Shown: positions 43,232 through 51,872 of the stretch, piece by piece
How the letters are laid out: each line of letters begins with the position of its first letter
How positions within the stretch are numbered: the stretch's first letter is position 1
Assembly: GCA_023437225.1 (NCBI GenBank)
Contig: JAEZGS010000016.1
Span: forward strand, 1 to 64,000
Length of the DNA stretch: 64,000 nt
Direction of reading: 5' to 3'
Origin: Bacteroidota bacterium
Lineage (GTDB): Bacteria; Bacteroidota; Bacteroidia; Chitinophagales; Chitinophagaceae
Notes under the pieces: generated by a model
Database searches by the model: none
Told to the model about the DNA's origin: nothing
What the model saw: only the letters and a program-made list of their open reading frames with translations
Translations under genes and position numbers: made by a program

Positions 43232-44035
43232 ATGATTTTCTATAAAACGACAGAAGAGATTGAGCTGATAAGACACAGTGCGCTATTGATCGGACAGGCT
43301 CAAGCTGTAGTTGCTGCGGCAATTCGTCCCGGTATTACAACTGCTGAACTGGATAAACTTGCGGAAGAATTCATTCTCGACAACCAGGGTGTTCCTTCAT
43401 TCAAGAATTTCAATGGATACCCCTTCGCAACCTGCATTTCGGTTAATGATGCCGTAGTGCATGGTTTCCCATCGAGCGAGCCTTTAAAGGACGGCGACAT
43501 TATATCAGTGGATATCGGTGTTTATAAGAATGGGTTTCATGGAGACAGTGCTTATACATTCGGCCTTGGTAATATATCGGAGGATGCGCTCCGGTTATTG
43601 AAAGTGACTAAGATGTCACTGATAAAAGGCATCGAGAAATGCGTTGCCGGAAACAGGGTCGGTGACATTGGGCACGCGATACAGGAATATTGTGAAAAGC
43701 AGAACCGGTTTGGCGTTGTGAGAGAACTTGTAGGACATGGTCTCGGAAGAAGTTTGCATGAAGACCCACAGGTGCCGAATTATGGAAAGCGCGGATCCGG
43801 ATTCAAACTGCAGGAACGCCTGGTGATAGCGGTAGAGCCGATGGTAAACCTTGGCGTAAAAGAAGTGTTTTATGATTCGGATGGATGGACGGTGCGTACC
43901 CGCGATCGTAAAGTATCGGCGCATTTTGAACACACAATCTGTGTTATGAAAAACAAAGCAGACGTGTTGTCCAGCTTTGAAGAAGTAGAAAAAGCGGAAA
44001 AAGCAAACGCGGAATTGCGATCGGACTATTATTAA
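43232..44035 (+). CDS. map: Methionine aminopeptidase, type I
   Basis: Removes the N-terminal Met from nascent proteins. 267 residues, type I (no long N-terminal extension or insert). Metal ligands are visible in VDIGVYKNGFHGDSAYTF (first Asp, second Asp, near 90-107), VGHGLGRSLHEDPQVPNYG (near 167, His) and AVEPMVNLG (Glu, near 196), and HFEHTICV supplies the last ones. It lies just after a terminator, and no infA, rpmJ, rpsM, rpsK, rpsD, rpoA or rplQ follow. Confidence 0.97.
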   Translation: MIFYKTTEEIELIRHSALLIGQAQAVVAAAIRPGITTAELDKLAEEFILDNQGVPSFKNFNGYPFATCISVNDAVVHGFPSSEPLKDGDIISVDIGVYKNGFHGDSAYTFGLGNISEDALRLLKVTKMSLIKGIEKCVAGNRVGDIGHAIQEYCEKQNRFGVVRELVGHGLGRSLHEDPQVPNYGKRGSGFKLQERLVIAVEPMVNLGVKEVFYDSDGWTVRTRDRKVSAHFEHTICVMKNKADVLSSFEEVEKAEKANAELRSDYY

Positions 44036-44040
44036 TCAAA

Positions 44041-44058
44041 CAAGGTTGTTCAACCTTG
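44041..44058. other. Palindrome CAAGGTTG-TT-CAACCTTG after map
   Basis: Perfect 8-base arms around TT, just past the map stop. It could act in RNA stability or as part of termination with the next hairpin. Confidence 0.5.
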
Positions 44059-44072
44059 CGATATCATATACA

Positions 44073-44105
44073 AAGCTGTTGAATCATCAACAGCTTTTTT
44101 CTTTT
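44073..44105 (+). terminator. Rho-independent terminator after map
   Basis: AAGCTGTTGA (44073-44082) and TCAACAGCTT (44087-44096), ATCA loop, then a long T-rich tail. Confidence 0.9.
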
Positions 44106-44189
44106 TTACGACAAGAATAATACATTCTCAAACTGGTTGTTATAACATGGCAGGTTCAAGGCTCGCAGATAGATTTACTAAAAAAAAGT

Positions 44190-45029
44190 ATGTCTGACCA
44201 ATTAACCAACATGAACCAGGATGAACCTGTGCAGAGAGACTATGAGTTAGAAAATGAATTGATGCAAATGAAGATGCAGGCTTCATTTGGCGGACAGGTT
44301 TATTTCCCTGAAGATTACCCAATTCCACCGGATCTGAAATTTGAGCTATTGCAAACTGTGTACGATTTTGAAGAGGCGTATAGAAATTGTGTCGATGATC
44401 TGGTGCCGGTGTATGAAAGAATTGGTAATCCCTATTTCGTTTCTGCAGCACATCTTACCAGCGAGGGGATCGACCATGAATTGCGCAGGCTGCGTCGCAT
44501 TATGTTTGATAACCATGTCATTTTCGAACATGAATTTGATTATGATCGAAGGATATTGTACAAATTTTTGACGGAAGAATTGTTCAATATCAAGATGGAA
44601 AACCTTGAACTAAAAGGTTTCTACAAGCACTTTCTTTATGAGCATTTCTATCCTAACCTCCGCGAAGATCTGAAGAAGCAGACGCACGTATTCTTAAATA
44701 ACCTGTTTGCAAAAAAGAACGACGTTGCTTTCAGCGAATTCAACCACGAGATATTCACCGGAGGCGACTGGATCAGTTGTGAAGAAGCATGTGAGAAGAT
44801 TGATGAATACATAAGTCAATATGATCGGACACTTCTTGAACAGGTTGGTGAGATGGATGTTCAACTTCTTACCGGACGCGCAGAGATACGTTTTGATATC
44901 AGCTTCAAAGCGATCAGAGATATACAGGAACCAATACAGATACAGGGTGCAGCACGTCTTGGATTCTCGAATGTGATACATGATCTGTGGCTGATCGATT
45001 CAATTAGTTTGCCGGGTTTGCAGTTGTGA
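44190..45029 (+). CDS. Conserved hypothetical protein
   Basis: 279 residues, acidic, no signal peptide and no membrane segment. Charged, tyrosine- and phenylalanine-rich helices dominate the middle (FDYDRRILYKFLTEELF), and the last 60 residues (LTGRAEIRFDISFKAIRDIQ) look like a small alpha/beta domain. No family recognised. It leads into the flavoprotein gene 24 bases downstream and could share its transcript, with GH130 after that. Confidence 0.6.
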   Translation: MSDQLTNMNQDEPVQRDYELENELMQMKMQASFGGQVYFPEDYPIPPDLKFELLQTVYDFEEAYRNCVDDLVPVYERIGNPYFVSAAHLTSEGIDHELRRLRRIMFDNHVIFEHEFDYDRRILYKFLTEELFNIKMENLELKGFYKHFLYEHFYPNLREDLKKQTHVFLNNLFAKKNDVAFSEFNHEIFTGGDWISCEEACEKIDEYISQYDRTLLEQVGEMDVQLLTGRAEIRFDISFKAIRDIQEPIQIQGAARLGFSNVIHDLWLIDSISLPGLQL

Positions 45030-45053
45030 ACGTAGCTTTACGAAAAGGTTGAT

Positions 45054-46277
45054 ATGCGACTTGTTGTGATTGGTGGAGGAGCCGCTGGTTTTTTTTGTGC
45101 GGTAAATGCTGCAAGATTGGCTCCTTCTCTTGAAGTCCTCATAATTGAACGTTCATCAAAGCTTTTATCCAAGGTCAGAGTGTCTGGAGGCGGCCGTTGT
45201 AATGTAACGCACGCATGCTTTGACATTTCAGATATGTCCCGAAGGTATCCGCGTGGATCAAATTTTTTGAAGAAAAGTTTTCATCAGTTTTTTACAACAG
45301 ACACTATTGATTGGTTTAAAGAGCGTGGTGTTGAGGTAAGATCTGAGGAAGATGGTCGAATGTTTCCGGTTACAAATAATTCGCAAACAGTAATCGATTG
45401 CATGTTGCGTGATGCCAATCGATATGGTGTGCAAATCAGGATGAACCAGGAAGTGTTGGACATCTTACAGGATAACGGTAGTTGGATTTTAAAAATGGCA
45501 GGTGGGACCGAAGAAACTTGTGATTTCCTGGTTATTGCAACAGGCGGTTATCCTAAGTCATCGATGTTTGAATGGATAAGGAAACTCGGGCACAGTATTG
45601 AAGAGCCGGTGCCTTCGTTGTTTACGTTCAATATGCCCCGTCATCCCATCACAGAATTAATGGGAGTAAGCGTTGCAAATGCATCAGTGAAAGTGACCGG
45701 CACAAAGCTAAACGAGCAGGGGCCTCTGTTGATCACCCATTGGGGACTCAGCGGCCCGGCCATACTTAGATTGTCGGCCTGGGGCGCACGTGAGCTGGCA
45801 TCATCAAAGTACAGTTTCGGAGTGGTGATCAATTGGTTGACGGATTACCAGGAACAGTCAATGCGTGAGGAGCTTGTGGCAATGAAGTCAAGCTCAGGCA
45901 AACAATTATGTCATGCACGGAATAATTTTGGACTACCGCAAAGGTTGTGGCAGTTTCTGTTGAGTCAATCCGGTGTTCCTTCCGTCATGAATTGGGCCGA
46001 TATGCCAGGAGCAATAATGAATAAATTATCGAAGAACTTATGTAGTTATGAATTGGCAATAAGTGGCAAAACAACGTTCAAGGAAGAGTTCGTAACTGCG
46101 GGCGGTGTGAAGCTTTCGGAAATCGATGTAAACACAATGCAGAGCAAGATACAGCCAAATTTATTCTTTTGCGGGGAAGTGATGGATGTAGATGGAATTA
46201 CGGGTGGCTATAATTTTCAACATGCATGGACAAGCGGGTTCATCGCTGCTAAGTCGATCGCAGGAAAAATTGTTTAA
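45054..46277 (+). CDS. HI0933-family flavoprotein (NAD(P)/FAD-dependent oxidoreductase)
   Basis: 407 residues. FAD-binding GGGAAGFFCAVNA (6-18) at the N terminus, the SGGGRCNVTHA segment near 44, and the C-terminal CGEVMDVDGITGGYNFQHAW (short form: CGEVMDVDGITGGYN, near 375) that closes the site. These mark the HI0933/YhiN family, sometimes called aminoacetone oxidase family. Substrate unknown. It lies six bases ahead of the GH130 gene. Confidence 0.88.
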   Translation: MRLVVIGGGAAGFFCAVNAARLAPSLEVLIIERSSKLLSKVRVSGGGRCNVTHACFDISDMSRRYPRGSNFLKKSFHQFFTTDTIDWFKERGVEVRSEEDGRMFPVTNNSQTVIDCMLRDANRYGVQIRMNQEVLDILQDNGSWILKMAGGTEETCDFLVIATGGYPKSSMFEWIRKLGHSIEEPVPSLFTFNMPRHPITELMGVSVANASVKVTGTKLNEQGPLLITHWGLSGPAILRLSAWGARELASSKYSFGVVINWLTDYQEQSMREELVAMKSSSGKQLCHARNNFGLPQRLWQFLLSQSGVPSVMNWADMPGAIMNKLSKNLCSYELAISGKTTFKEEFVTAGGVKLSEIDVNTMQSKIQPNLFFCGEVMDVDGITGGYNFQHAWTSGFIAAKSIAGKIV

Positions 46278-46282
46278 ATTCA

Positions 46283-47416
46283 ATGATGATAAAACATTGC
46301 GCAGCTCTTTTCATCTTGATTGTCTTAAGCCAGTTTGTAATATCACAACCACGTAATGAGGTGCAAAAGCCGCTTCCCGATTGGTGTCTCGGGCCATTCG
46401 TGCGCCCGGCAAAGGTCAACCCGGTGTTGTCGCCAAGAAAAACTATGTTCTTCGATTCACTAAAACGCATGCAGGTTGACTGGGAATCTAATGATGTGTT
46501 CAACCCGGCTGCGACAGTCTTCAACGACAAAGTTTACGTTCTTTATCGTGCGGAAGACCGGAGTGGTACCGGCATTGGTGGCCGCACCTCTCGCATCGGA
46601 ATTGCCGAAAGCAGTGATGGCATTAATATGAAACGAGATCATGCACCTGTTCTTTATCCGAAGAATGATCATCAAAAAGACAATGAATGGCCCGGGGGAT
46701 GTGAAGATCCACGGGTTACCATGACGGACGATGGAACTTATGTGATGATGTATACGCAGTGGAATCGGAAGTTGCCCAGATTGGCCGTTGCTACATCCAA
46801 GGACCTTCGGCAATGGACAAAGCATGGTCCCATATTCGAAGAAGCTTACAATGGAAAGTTCTTCAATATCGCATCGAAGTCTGCTTCCATCATCACCGAA
46901 CTAAAAGACGGTCGACTTGTAATGGCAAAGTTTGATGGCAAATATTTTATGTATTGGGGCGAACACCACGTATATGCGGCTACATCAACAGATCTTATAA
47001 ACTGGTATCCGTTGATTGAAGCCGACAGCAGTTTAAAGCGACTCATATCTCCAAGAAAGAATCATTTCGACAGTCATCTTACGGAATGTGGGCCCCCGGC
47101 GGTGATCACCGATAAAGGTATTGTGCTTTTGTATAATGGAAAGAATCTTGCCGATGAGGATGCCGATGAAAACTATACTCTCAATTCATATTGCGGGGGA
47201 CAGGTACTGTTTGATCGGAATGATCCCACTAAAGCCATTGCACGGCTCGACAAACCATTTATGGTTCCGCAGGAGTCTTTCGAGAAAAGCGGACAATATC
47301 CCGCAGGAACCGTTTTCCTCGAAGGGCTGGTGTTTCATAAGAACAAATGGTTTCTATATTACGGCTGCGCAGATTCGAGGGTAGGGGTGGCCATTTATGA
47401 TCCGGGCCCAAAATAG
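46283..47416 (+). CDS. Secreted GH130-family glycoside phosphorylase/hydrolase
   Basis: 377 residues with a signal peptide (about 1-21, FVISQPR). Five-bladed beta-propeller family that acts on beta-mannosides. NPAATVFNDKVYVLYRAEDR near 73-92 (short form: FNPAATVFNDKVYVLYRAED), GIAESSDGI, CEDPRVT (near 140, the acidic residue of the active site) and LTECGPPAV near 264 are GH130 features. Most phosphorylases of the family are cytoplasmic; export suggests a hydrolytic or periplasmic role, though this is inference. Confidence 0.87.
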   Translation: MMIKHCAALFILIVLSQFVISQPRNEVQKPLPDWCLGPFVRPAKVNPVLSPRKTMFFDSLKRMQVDWESNDVFNPAATVFNDKVYVLYRAEDRSGTGIGGRTSRIGIAESSDGINMKRDHAPVLYPKNDHQKDNEWPGGCEDPRVTMTDDGTYVMMYTQWNRKLPRLAVATSKDLRQWTKHGPIFEEAYNGKFFNIASKSASIITELKDGRLVMAKFDGKYFMYWGEHHVYAATSTDLINWYPLIEADSSLKRLISPRKNHFDSHLTECGPPAVITDKGIVLLYNGKNLADEDADENYTLNSYCGGQVLFDRNDPTKAIARLDKPFMVPQESFEKSGQYPAGTVFLEGLVFHKNKWFLYYGCADSRVGVAIYDPGPK

Positions 47417-47423
47417 TAGGGCA

Positions 47424-47771
47424 TTATGTTGATTTCTTCGCTGCTCTTTTTGTTGAAGTCTTCTTCGCTGCACGTTTTGAAGATTTCTTCGCTGCACGTT
47501 TTGTTGAAGTCTTCTTCGCTGCACGTTTTGTTGAAGTCTTTTTTGCGGCGCGTTTTGTAGTTGTGGCCGCTTTTTTTGGTCGTCCTTTCTTTGATGCAGT
47601 TTTCTTAGGAACACGTGCGCCTTCTTCCCGGGCCTCGGAAAGCCCAATGGCTATTGCCTGCTTAGGATCTGTAACCTTCTTACCGCTTCGGCCGCTTTTC
47701 AGTTTGCCCGTTTTCATTTCATGCATGGCAGTAGCAACTTTTTCCTGACTTTTTTTTGGGTATTTTGCCAT
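47424..47771 (-). CDS. DUF6496 protein with histone-H1-like Lys/Ala repeat tail
   Basis: 115 residues from the ATG whose complement is at 47769-47771; the frame extends 20 codons upstream but the DUF6496 domain begins at MAKYPKKSQEKVATAMHEMK. That domain covers about 1-58 and the rest is a Lys/Arg/Ala-rich tail made of the repeat TSTKRAAKK. The tail resembles histone H1-like and HU-tail proteins, so DNA or RNA binding is plausible. Its 3' end is 7 bases from GH130. Confidence 0.8.
   Translation of the reverse strand: MAKYPKKSQEKVATAMHEMKTGKLKSGRSGKKVTDPKQAIAIGLSEAREEGARVPKKTASKKGRPKKAATTTKRAAKKTSTKRAAKKTSTKRAAKKSSKRAAKKTSTKRAAKKST
47434..47565 (-). repeat. Tandem 27-base coding repeat in DUF6496 tail
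   Basis: Five units: 47434-47460, 47461-47484 (24 bases), 47485-47511, 47512-47538 and 47539-47565. Units 3 and 4 are identical on the plus strand; the outer ones are diverged. All keep the frame. Confidence 0.8.
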
Positions 47772-47871
47772 AACAATTTGGTTTAGAACGGAAAATGCAA
47801 TTCCTGTACCTGCAGTAATCTTATCGTCCAAAGTTGCGCCGCAACTGCGCTTTTTCTACCCGATTAATGTT

Positions 47872-47879
47872 TATCTTTG
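47872..47879 (+). promoter_or_regulatory. Bacteroidota -7 element TATCTTTG before rpsA
   Basis: Full TAnnTTTG match ending 30 bases before the rpsA ATG. A GTTGC-GCC-GCAAC palindrome lies at 47833-47845, about 26 bases upstream. Confidence 0.6.
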
Positions 47880-47909
47880 CCGCCCCGAATAAAACAATCG
47901 GGTCTTATT

Positions 47910-49934
47910 ATGTCAGATAACAATATTGTTAACCAAAACGCTGATCAACAGGAGTCTCCAGTTGCTAGCGAGACTACAGCGTCAACAAATTCACCTGTTG
48001 AAACGCCGACTGAAGTAGTTACTGCTTCCCAGGAAGAGGCTACGCAGGAAGCTCCGGCACAGGAAGCGGCACCAACACAGGAAGCTGCACCAGTGGCCGT
48101 TGCACCGGTTCAGGAAAAAGCTCCGGTTGTTGAGACGGCGCACGATGACTTCGATTGGAGCATCGACAAACGCAATGTTGCTACTTACACCAAAGAAGAG
48201 AAACTCAAGTACGACCAGGTTTATGAAGGTACTTTCAAAGCGGTTACCGACGGCGAACTGGTAAGAGGTCTTGTTGTTGCACTCACAAAAACGGATGTAG
48301 TAGTTAACATCGGCTTCAAGAGCGATGGACTTGTATCGTTGAACGAATTCCGCGACATGCCACAACTTAAAGTGGGCGATGAAGTGGAAGTAATGGTAGT
48401 AGAAAAAGAAGACAGGGATGGTAACCTTAACTTAAGCCGTAAGCAGGCTCGCATTACACGCGCCTGGGAAAGGATCGTGGAGGTTCACAAAACTGGAGAG
48501 GTTATTACCGGTACAGTTACTTCGAAAACAAAAGGCGGCTTGATCGTGGATGTATTCGGAATGGAAACCTTCCTTCCGGGATCACAGATCGACGTTAAGC
48601 CTGTTACAGATTACGATCAGTTTGTTGGCAAGACCATGGAGTTTAAAGTGGTTAAGATCAATGAAGCCATTAAGAATGCCGTTGTTTCTCACAAGGCTCT
48701 TATTGAAAGCGACATTGAAGCACAACGTGCTGAGATCATGAGCAAGCTTGAAAGAGGCCAGGTTCTTGAAGGAACAATTAAGAACATCACTGACTTCGGT
48801 GCGTTTATGGATCTTGGTGGACTCGACGGTCTGCTTTACATCACGGATATCAGCTGGGGACGTATCAGTCATCCAAGCGAAGTACTTAAACTCGACCAGA
48901 AACTCAAGGTTGTTGTACTTGACTTCGATGATGAGAAGAAGCGTATCAGCCTCGGCCTGAAGCAACTGACCCCGCATCCGTGGGATATCCTTCCAGAGAA
49001 CATCGTTGAAGGTTCAGTAGTGAAAGGAAGAGTTGTAAATATTGAAGATTACGGTGCTTTCCTTGAGATCCTGCCAGGAGTTGAAGGTCTTGTTCACGTA
49101 AGTGAGATCACATGGGCTAATACTCCGATCAATGCTAAAGAGTTCTTCAAACTTGGAGATGAGCACGAAGCGAAGATCGTTACCCTTGATAAGGACAGCC
49201 GCAAGATGAGTCTTTCAATCAAGCAAATGACTGAAGATCCATGGAGCACGATTGAAACTAAATTCCCTGAAGGCAGTCGCCATAGCGGACTTGTTAAGAA
49301 CATCACTCCATACGGTGTGTTTGTTGAACTGGCACCTGGTATTGGTGGTATGATCCACATCAGTGACCTAAGCTGGTTGAAGCGTTTCAATCATCCTTCT
49401 GAGTACACAAAGGTGGCTTCAAACATCGACATCATCATTCTCGGTATCGACAAAGACAATCGCAAACTTCAACTTGGCCATAAGCAACTTGAAGAAGATC
49501 CCTGGAATGCACTGCAGGATACATTTGCAGTAGGTACACTTCATGAAGCGACTGTTACACGTAAGGACGATAAAGGTGCAATTGTACAATTGCCTTATGG
49601 TCTTGAAGGCTTCGCTCCCAACCGTCATCTTGTAAGGGAAGATGGTAAGAGCATTGGCGCTGATGAAACAGCACAGTTCATGGTGATCGAATTCGATCGC
49701 AATGAGAAGCGCATCGTGGTTTCTCACACACGTATCTGGGAACAGGCGCGCGTTGAAGAGAAAGAAACAGCGAAGAAGGAAGCAAGAACTGAAGCGGACA
49801 AAACCCGTAAAGCAGTTAAGACCATTCAGACAAAAGTTGAGAAAGCAACACTGGGTGATCTTGGAGCTCTTGCAGAACTTAAGCAAAAGTTGCAACAGGA
49901 AGAGCAACAGCAAAACAACGATACCAAAGAATAA
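47910..49934 (+). CDS. rpsA: 30S ribosomal protein S1
   Basis: 674 residues from ATG 47910; the frame opens 11 codons earlier but that part crosses the promoter. Six S1 repeats are visible, starting near 100 (VTDGELVRGLV), 185 (TGTVTSKTKGG), 275 (EGTIKNITDFGAFMD), 365 (KGRVVNIEDYGAFLE), 450 (SGLVKNITPYGVFVE) and 540 (EATVTRKDDKGAIV). The N terminus (about 1-90) is a low-complexity Ala/Pro/Glu/Gln-rich extension (for example EEATQEAPAQEAAPTQEAAP), which is common in Bacteroidota S1. The C terminus is Gln-rich. Confidence 0.95.
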   Translation: MSDNNIVNQNADQQESPVASETTASTNSPVETPTEVVTASQEEATQEAPAQEAAPTQEAAPVAVAPVQEKAPVVETAHDDFDWSIDKRNVATYTKEEKLKYDQVYEGTFKAVTDGELVRGLVVALTKTDVVVNIGFKSDGLVSLNEFRDMPQLKVGDEVEVMVVEKEDRDGNLNLSRKQARITRAWERIVEVHKTGEVITGTVTSKTKGGLIVDVFGMETFLPGSQIDVKPVTDYDQFVGKTMEFKVVKINEAIKNAVVSHKALIESDIEAQRAEIMSKLERGQVLEGTIKNITDFGAFMDLGGLDGLLYITDISWGRISHPSEVLKLDQKLKVVVLDFDDEKKRISLGLKQLTPHPWDILPENIVEGSVVKGRVVNIEDYGAFLEILPGVEGLVHVSEITWANTPINAKEFFKLGDEHEAKIVTLDKDSRKMSLSIKQMTEDPWSTIETKFPEGSRHSGLVKNITPYGVFVELAPGIGGMIHISDLSWLKRFNHPSEYTKVASNIDIIILGIDKDNRKLQLGHKQLEEDPWNALQDTFAVGTLHEATVTRKDDKGAIVQLPYGLEGFAPNRHLVREDGKSIGADETAQFMVIEFDRNEKRIVVSHTRIWEQARVEEKETAKKEARTEADKTRKAVKTIQTKVEKATLGDLGALAELKQKLQQEEQQQNNDTKE

Positions 49935-49955
49935 TTTCAACGGTATCTATATAAT

Positions 49956-49986
49956 AACGCCCGGTATCTTCCGGGCGTTTTTTTTG
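49956..49986 (+). terminator. Rho-independent terminator after rpsA
   Basis: AACGCCCGG (49956-49964) and CCGGGCGTT (49971-49979), TATCTT loop, then T-run. Confidence 0.9.
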
Positions 49987-50181
49987 TCCTTGTTTCAAAT
50001 TGACATCGAATTTTATTTGGAAATTTTTCCGTTAATGGGAAAGAGCTGGAGGTTACATAAAGATTAAAGAATTGATTTACATGGTTTCACAAATCGGCAC
50101 GTCAATGGTATTTATGGCGAGAGTTCAATAGAAACCCTTAATCCATTATCATGAAAACCGAATTACCTCTAAATCGGAATC

Positions 50182-51864
50182 ATGAAAACAAAACTTTACA
50201 CAACATCTCTCCTTGTTCTTGCCTTGACGTTTGCACGCATGTCTTTTGCTACAGACACCATTCCATCAGGATCCTTCCTTGTAAATATGGGAGTAAGTCC
50301 ACAGACAGTGGGAAATGGACTTAAACCCTACGGTATGATTTACCAGATCATGAAAGAGCATCATGTTCCGGTGTACTGGGTGATCAACCAGACAAAATCA
50401 AAAGACGGCATCGACCTTGTGCACAATGGAATTCAGTATCGTGGCGGCGTGTTTATTATCCCGGCCAATTTTCGTACAACCGAAGTCAATGAAACGATAA
50501 CAGCATGGGTGGCACAGGGAGTCGTAGGTAATGCCTCGGTAACTCCTATCATAACCGATGTGTATAAGAAAATGTATTTTGCTCCTCGCTGGACCATTGA
50601 AAAGTACAATGGTCAATTGATATTACCCTACTTTAAGAATGCGGGTATTCCCGCGGACGCTTATGGTGGCGACAGCATCAGCGATTGGAAGGATGCGGCA
50701 AGCATTGATGATTGCGATGACATATTTGTGATGCCTCATGCAGACCCCACCTGGGCTACTCACCAGGCGCTCTATTACTGGAACAAAAACAATAAGGGCA
50801 ATATCTGGGCAGGATGTCATGGTGTTAGTGCCATGGAGAGCCTGAAGAGCCCGGATGGTACCATTGGAATGAACTTTCTCACAACAAACGGCCTGGTGCC
50901 CTCTAACAAACATAAAAAAGAATCAACACCGCCGTTTTCCTATTCAGATCCTACCAACCCCATCATGCAATTCGTTGGAACCCTCGACGGTGCCACTTTA
51001 AACGGTTCAGAGAGAATATTCCTGCCATCATTGAATAGCGAGTGGAGATCGACTACAACAACATCTGTATACGATCTTACCGATAGATTTATCCCAAGCC
51101 TATCAAACGGACCAGGTGCCGTAGTGGCCTATGGACGTGCGTTTGGGGATGCTACTCGCGGACATATCATGTACCAGAGTGGTCATGACCTTATGGAATC
51201 AGGAACAGTTGCCGAGCAGGTTGCAGCACAACGTGCATTCTTTAACTACTCATTTTTTGTAGCTGCGGATCGCTATTCAGCGTTTGACGTTTCACTTACC
51301 GGGCTGCCGGAAGTAATTCCCAATCATTTACCGGTTACGCTTCAATTCAATGTTCCTTCATTCGTTAACCTGGCCAACTATACCGTTAACTGGACCACAA
51401 CAGGCACGGGAACTTTTTCACAAACTTCGAATCCCCGCGAAATAGTCTATACTCCTGGGGTTGGGGAGCTCGGTGTAGTGGTGATAAATGTGAGCCTGAC
51501 CGATGGATGTTCAAGATCTGTAGGAACAAGCCAGGCCACTTATGCAACTTCAATACTTGCTTCGGGCAATACCCAAAGGCCTGGTTATAGTTCGAACCGT
51601 GGCCCACAAGAGGCTTCACTCATCATCGTTCAAAACCCTGTTGTAACGAACCTCACTGCTGTTTATACGGCGCCATCTGCATCTACCGTAGATGCTGTGA
51701 TCACAGATGCTGAAGGCAAATTGATCAGGCGTAAGTCTGTATTTGTTTCGAAAGGAAAAAATACCCTCAACCTTGCCACCAGGAATGAATTGAATACAGG
51801 TGTTTATTTTCTCAAACTACAACAGGGCACCAACTCATTTGTAAAAAAGATCATTGTAAAATAA
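50182..51864 (+). CDS. Secreted protein with GATase-like domain and T9SS C-terminal domain
   Basis: 560 residues with a signal peptide (1-24). The N-terminal half has a segment order like a class I glutamine amidotransferase or ThuA-type domain: VPVYWVINQ, YRGGVFIIPANF (87-98), DIFVMPHADPTWATH (180-194) and IWAGCHGVSAMES (208-220), with Cys212 at the expected nucleophile elbow. The middle (about 370-460) is a beta domain, and the end (LIIVQNPVVTNLTAVY through GVYFLKLQQ) is a type IX sorting domain. No known family name. It is convergent with the HAD gene. Confidence 0.7.
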   Translation: MKTKLYTTSLLVLALTFARMSFATDTIPSGSFLVNMGVSPQTVGNGLKPYGMIYQIMKEHHVPVYWVINQTKSKDGIDLVHNGIQYRGGVFIIPANFRTTEVNETITAWVAQGVVGNASVTPIITDVYKKMYFAPRWTIEKYNGQLILPYFKNAGIPADAYGGDSISDWKDAASIDDCDDIFVMPHADPTWATHQALYYWNKNNKGNIWAGCHGVSAMESLKSPDGTIGMNFLTTNGLVPSNKHKKESTPPFSYSDPTNPIMQFVGTLDGATLNGSERIFLPSLNSEWRSTTTTSVYDLTDRFIPSLSNGPGAVVAYGRAFGDATRGHIMYQSGHDLMESGTVAEQVAAQRAFFNYSFFVAADRYSAFDVSLTGLPEVIPNHLPVTLQFNVPSFVNLANYTVNWTTTGTGTFSQTSNPREIVYTPGVGELGVVVINVSLTDGCSRSVGTSQATYATSILASGNTQRPGYSSNRGPQEASLIIVQNPVVTNLTAVYTAPSASTVDAVITDAEGKLIRRKSVFVSKGKNTLNLATRNELNTGVYFLKLQQGTNSFVKKIIVK

Positions 51865-51872
51865 CCCTTCAA

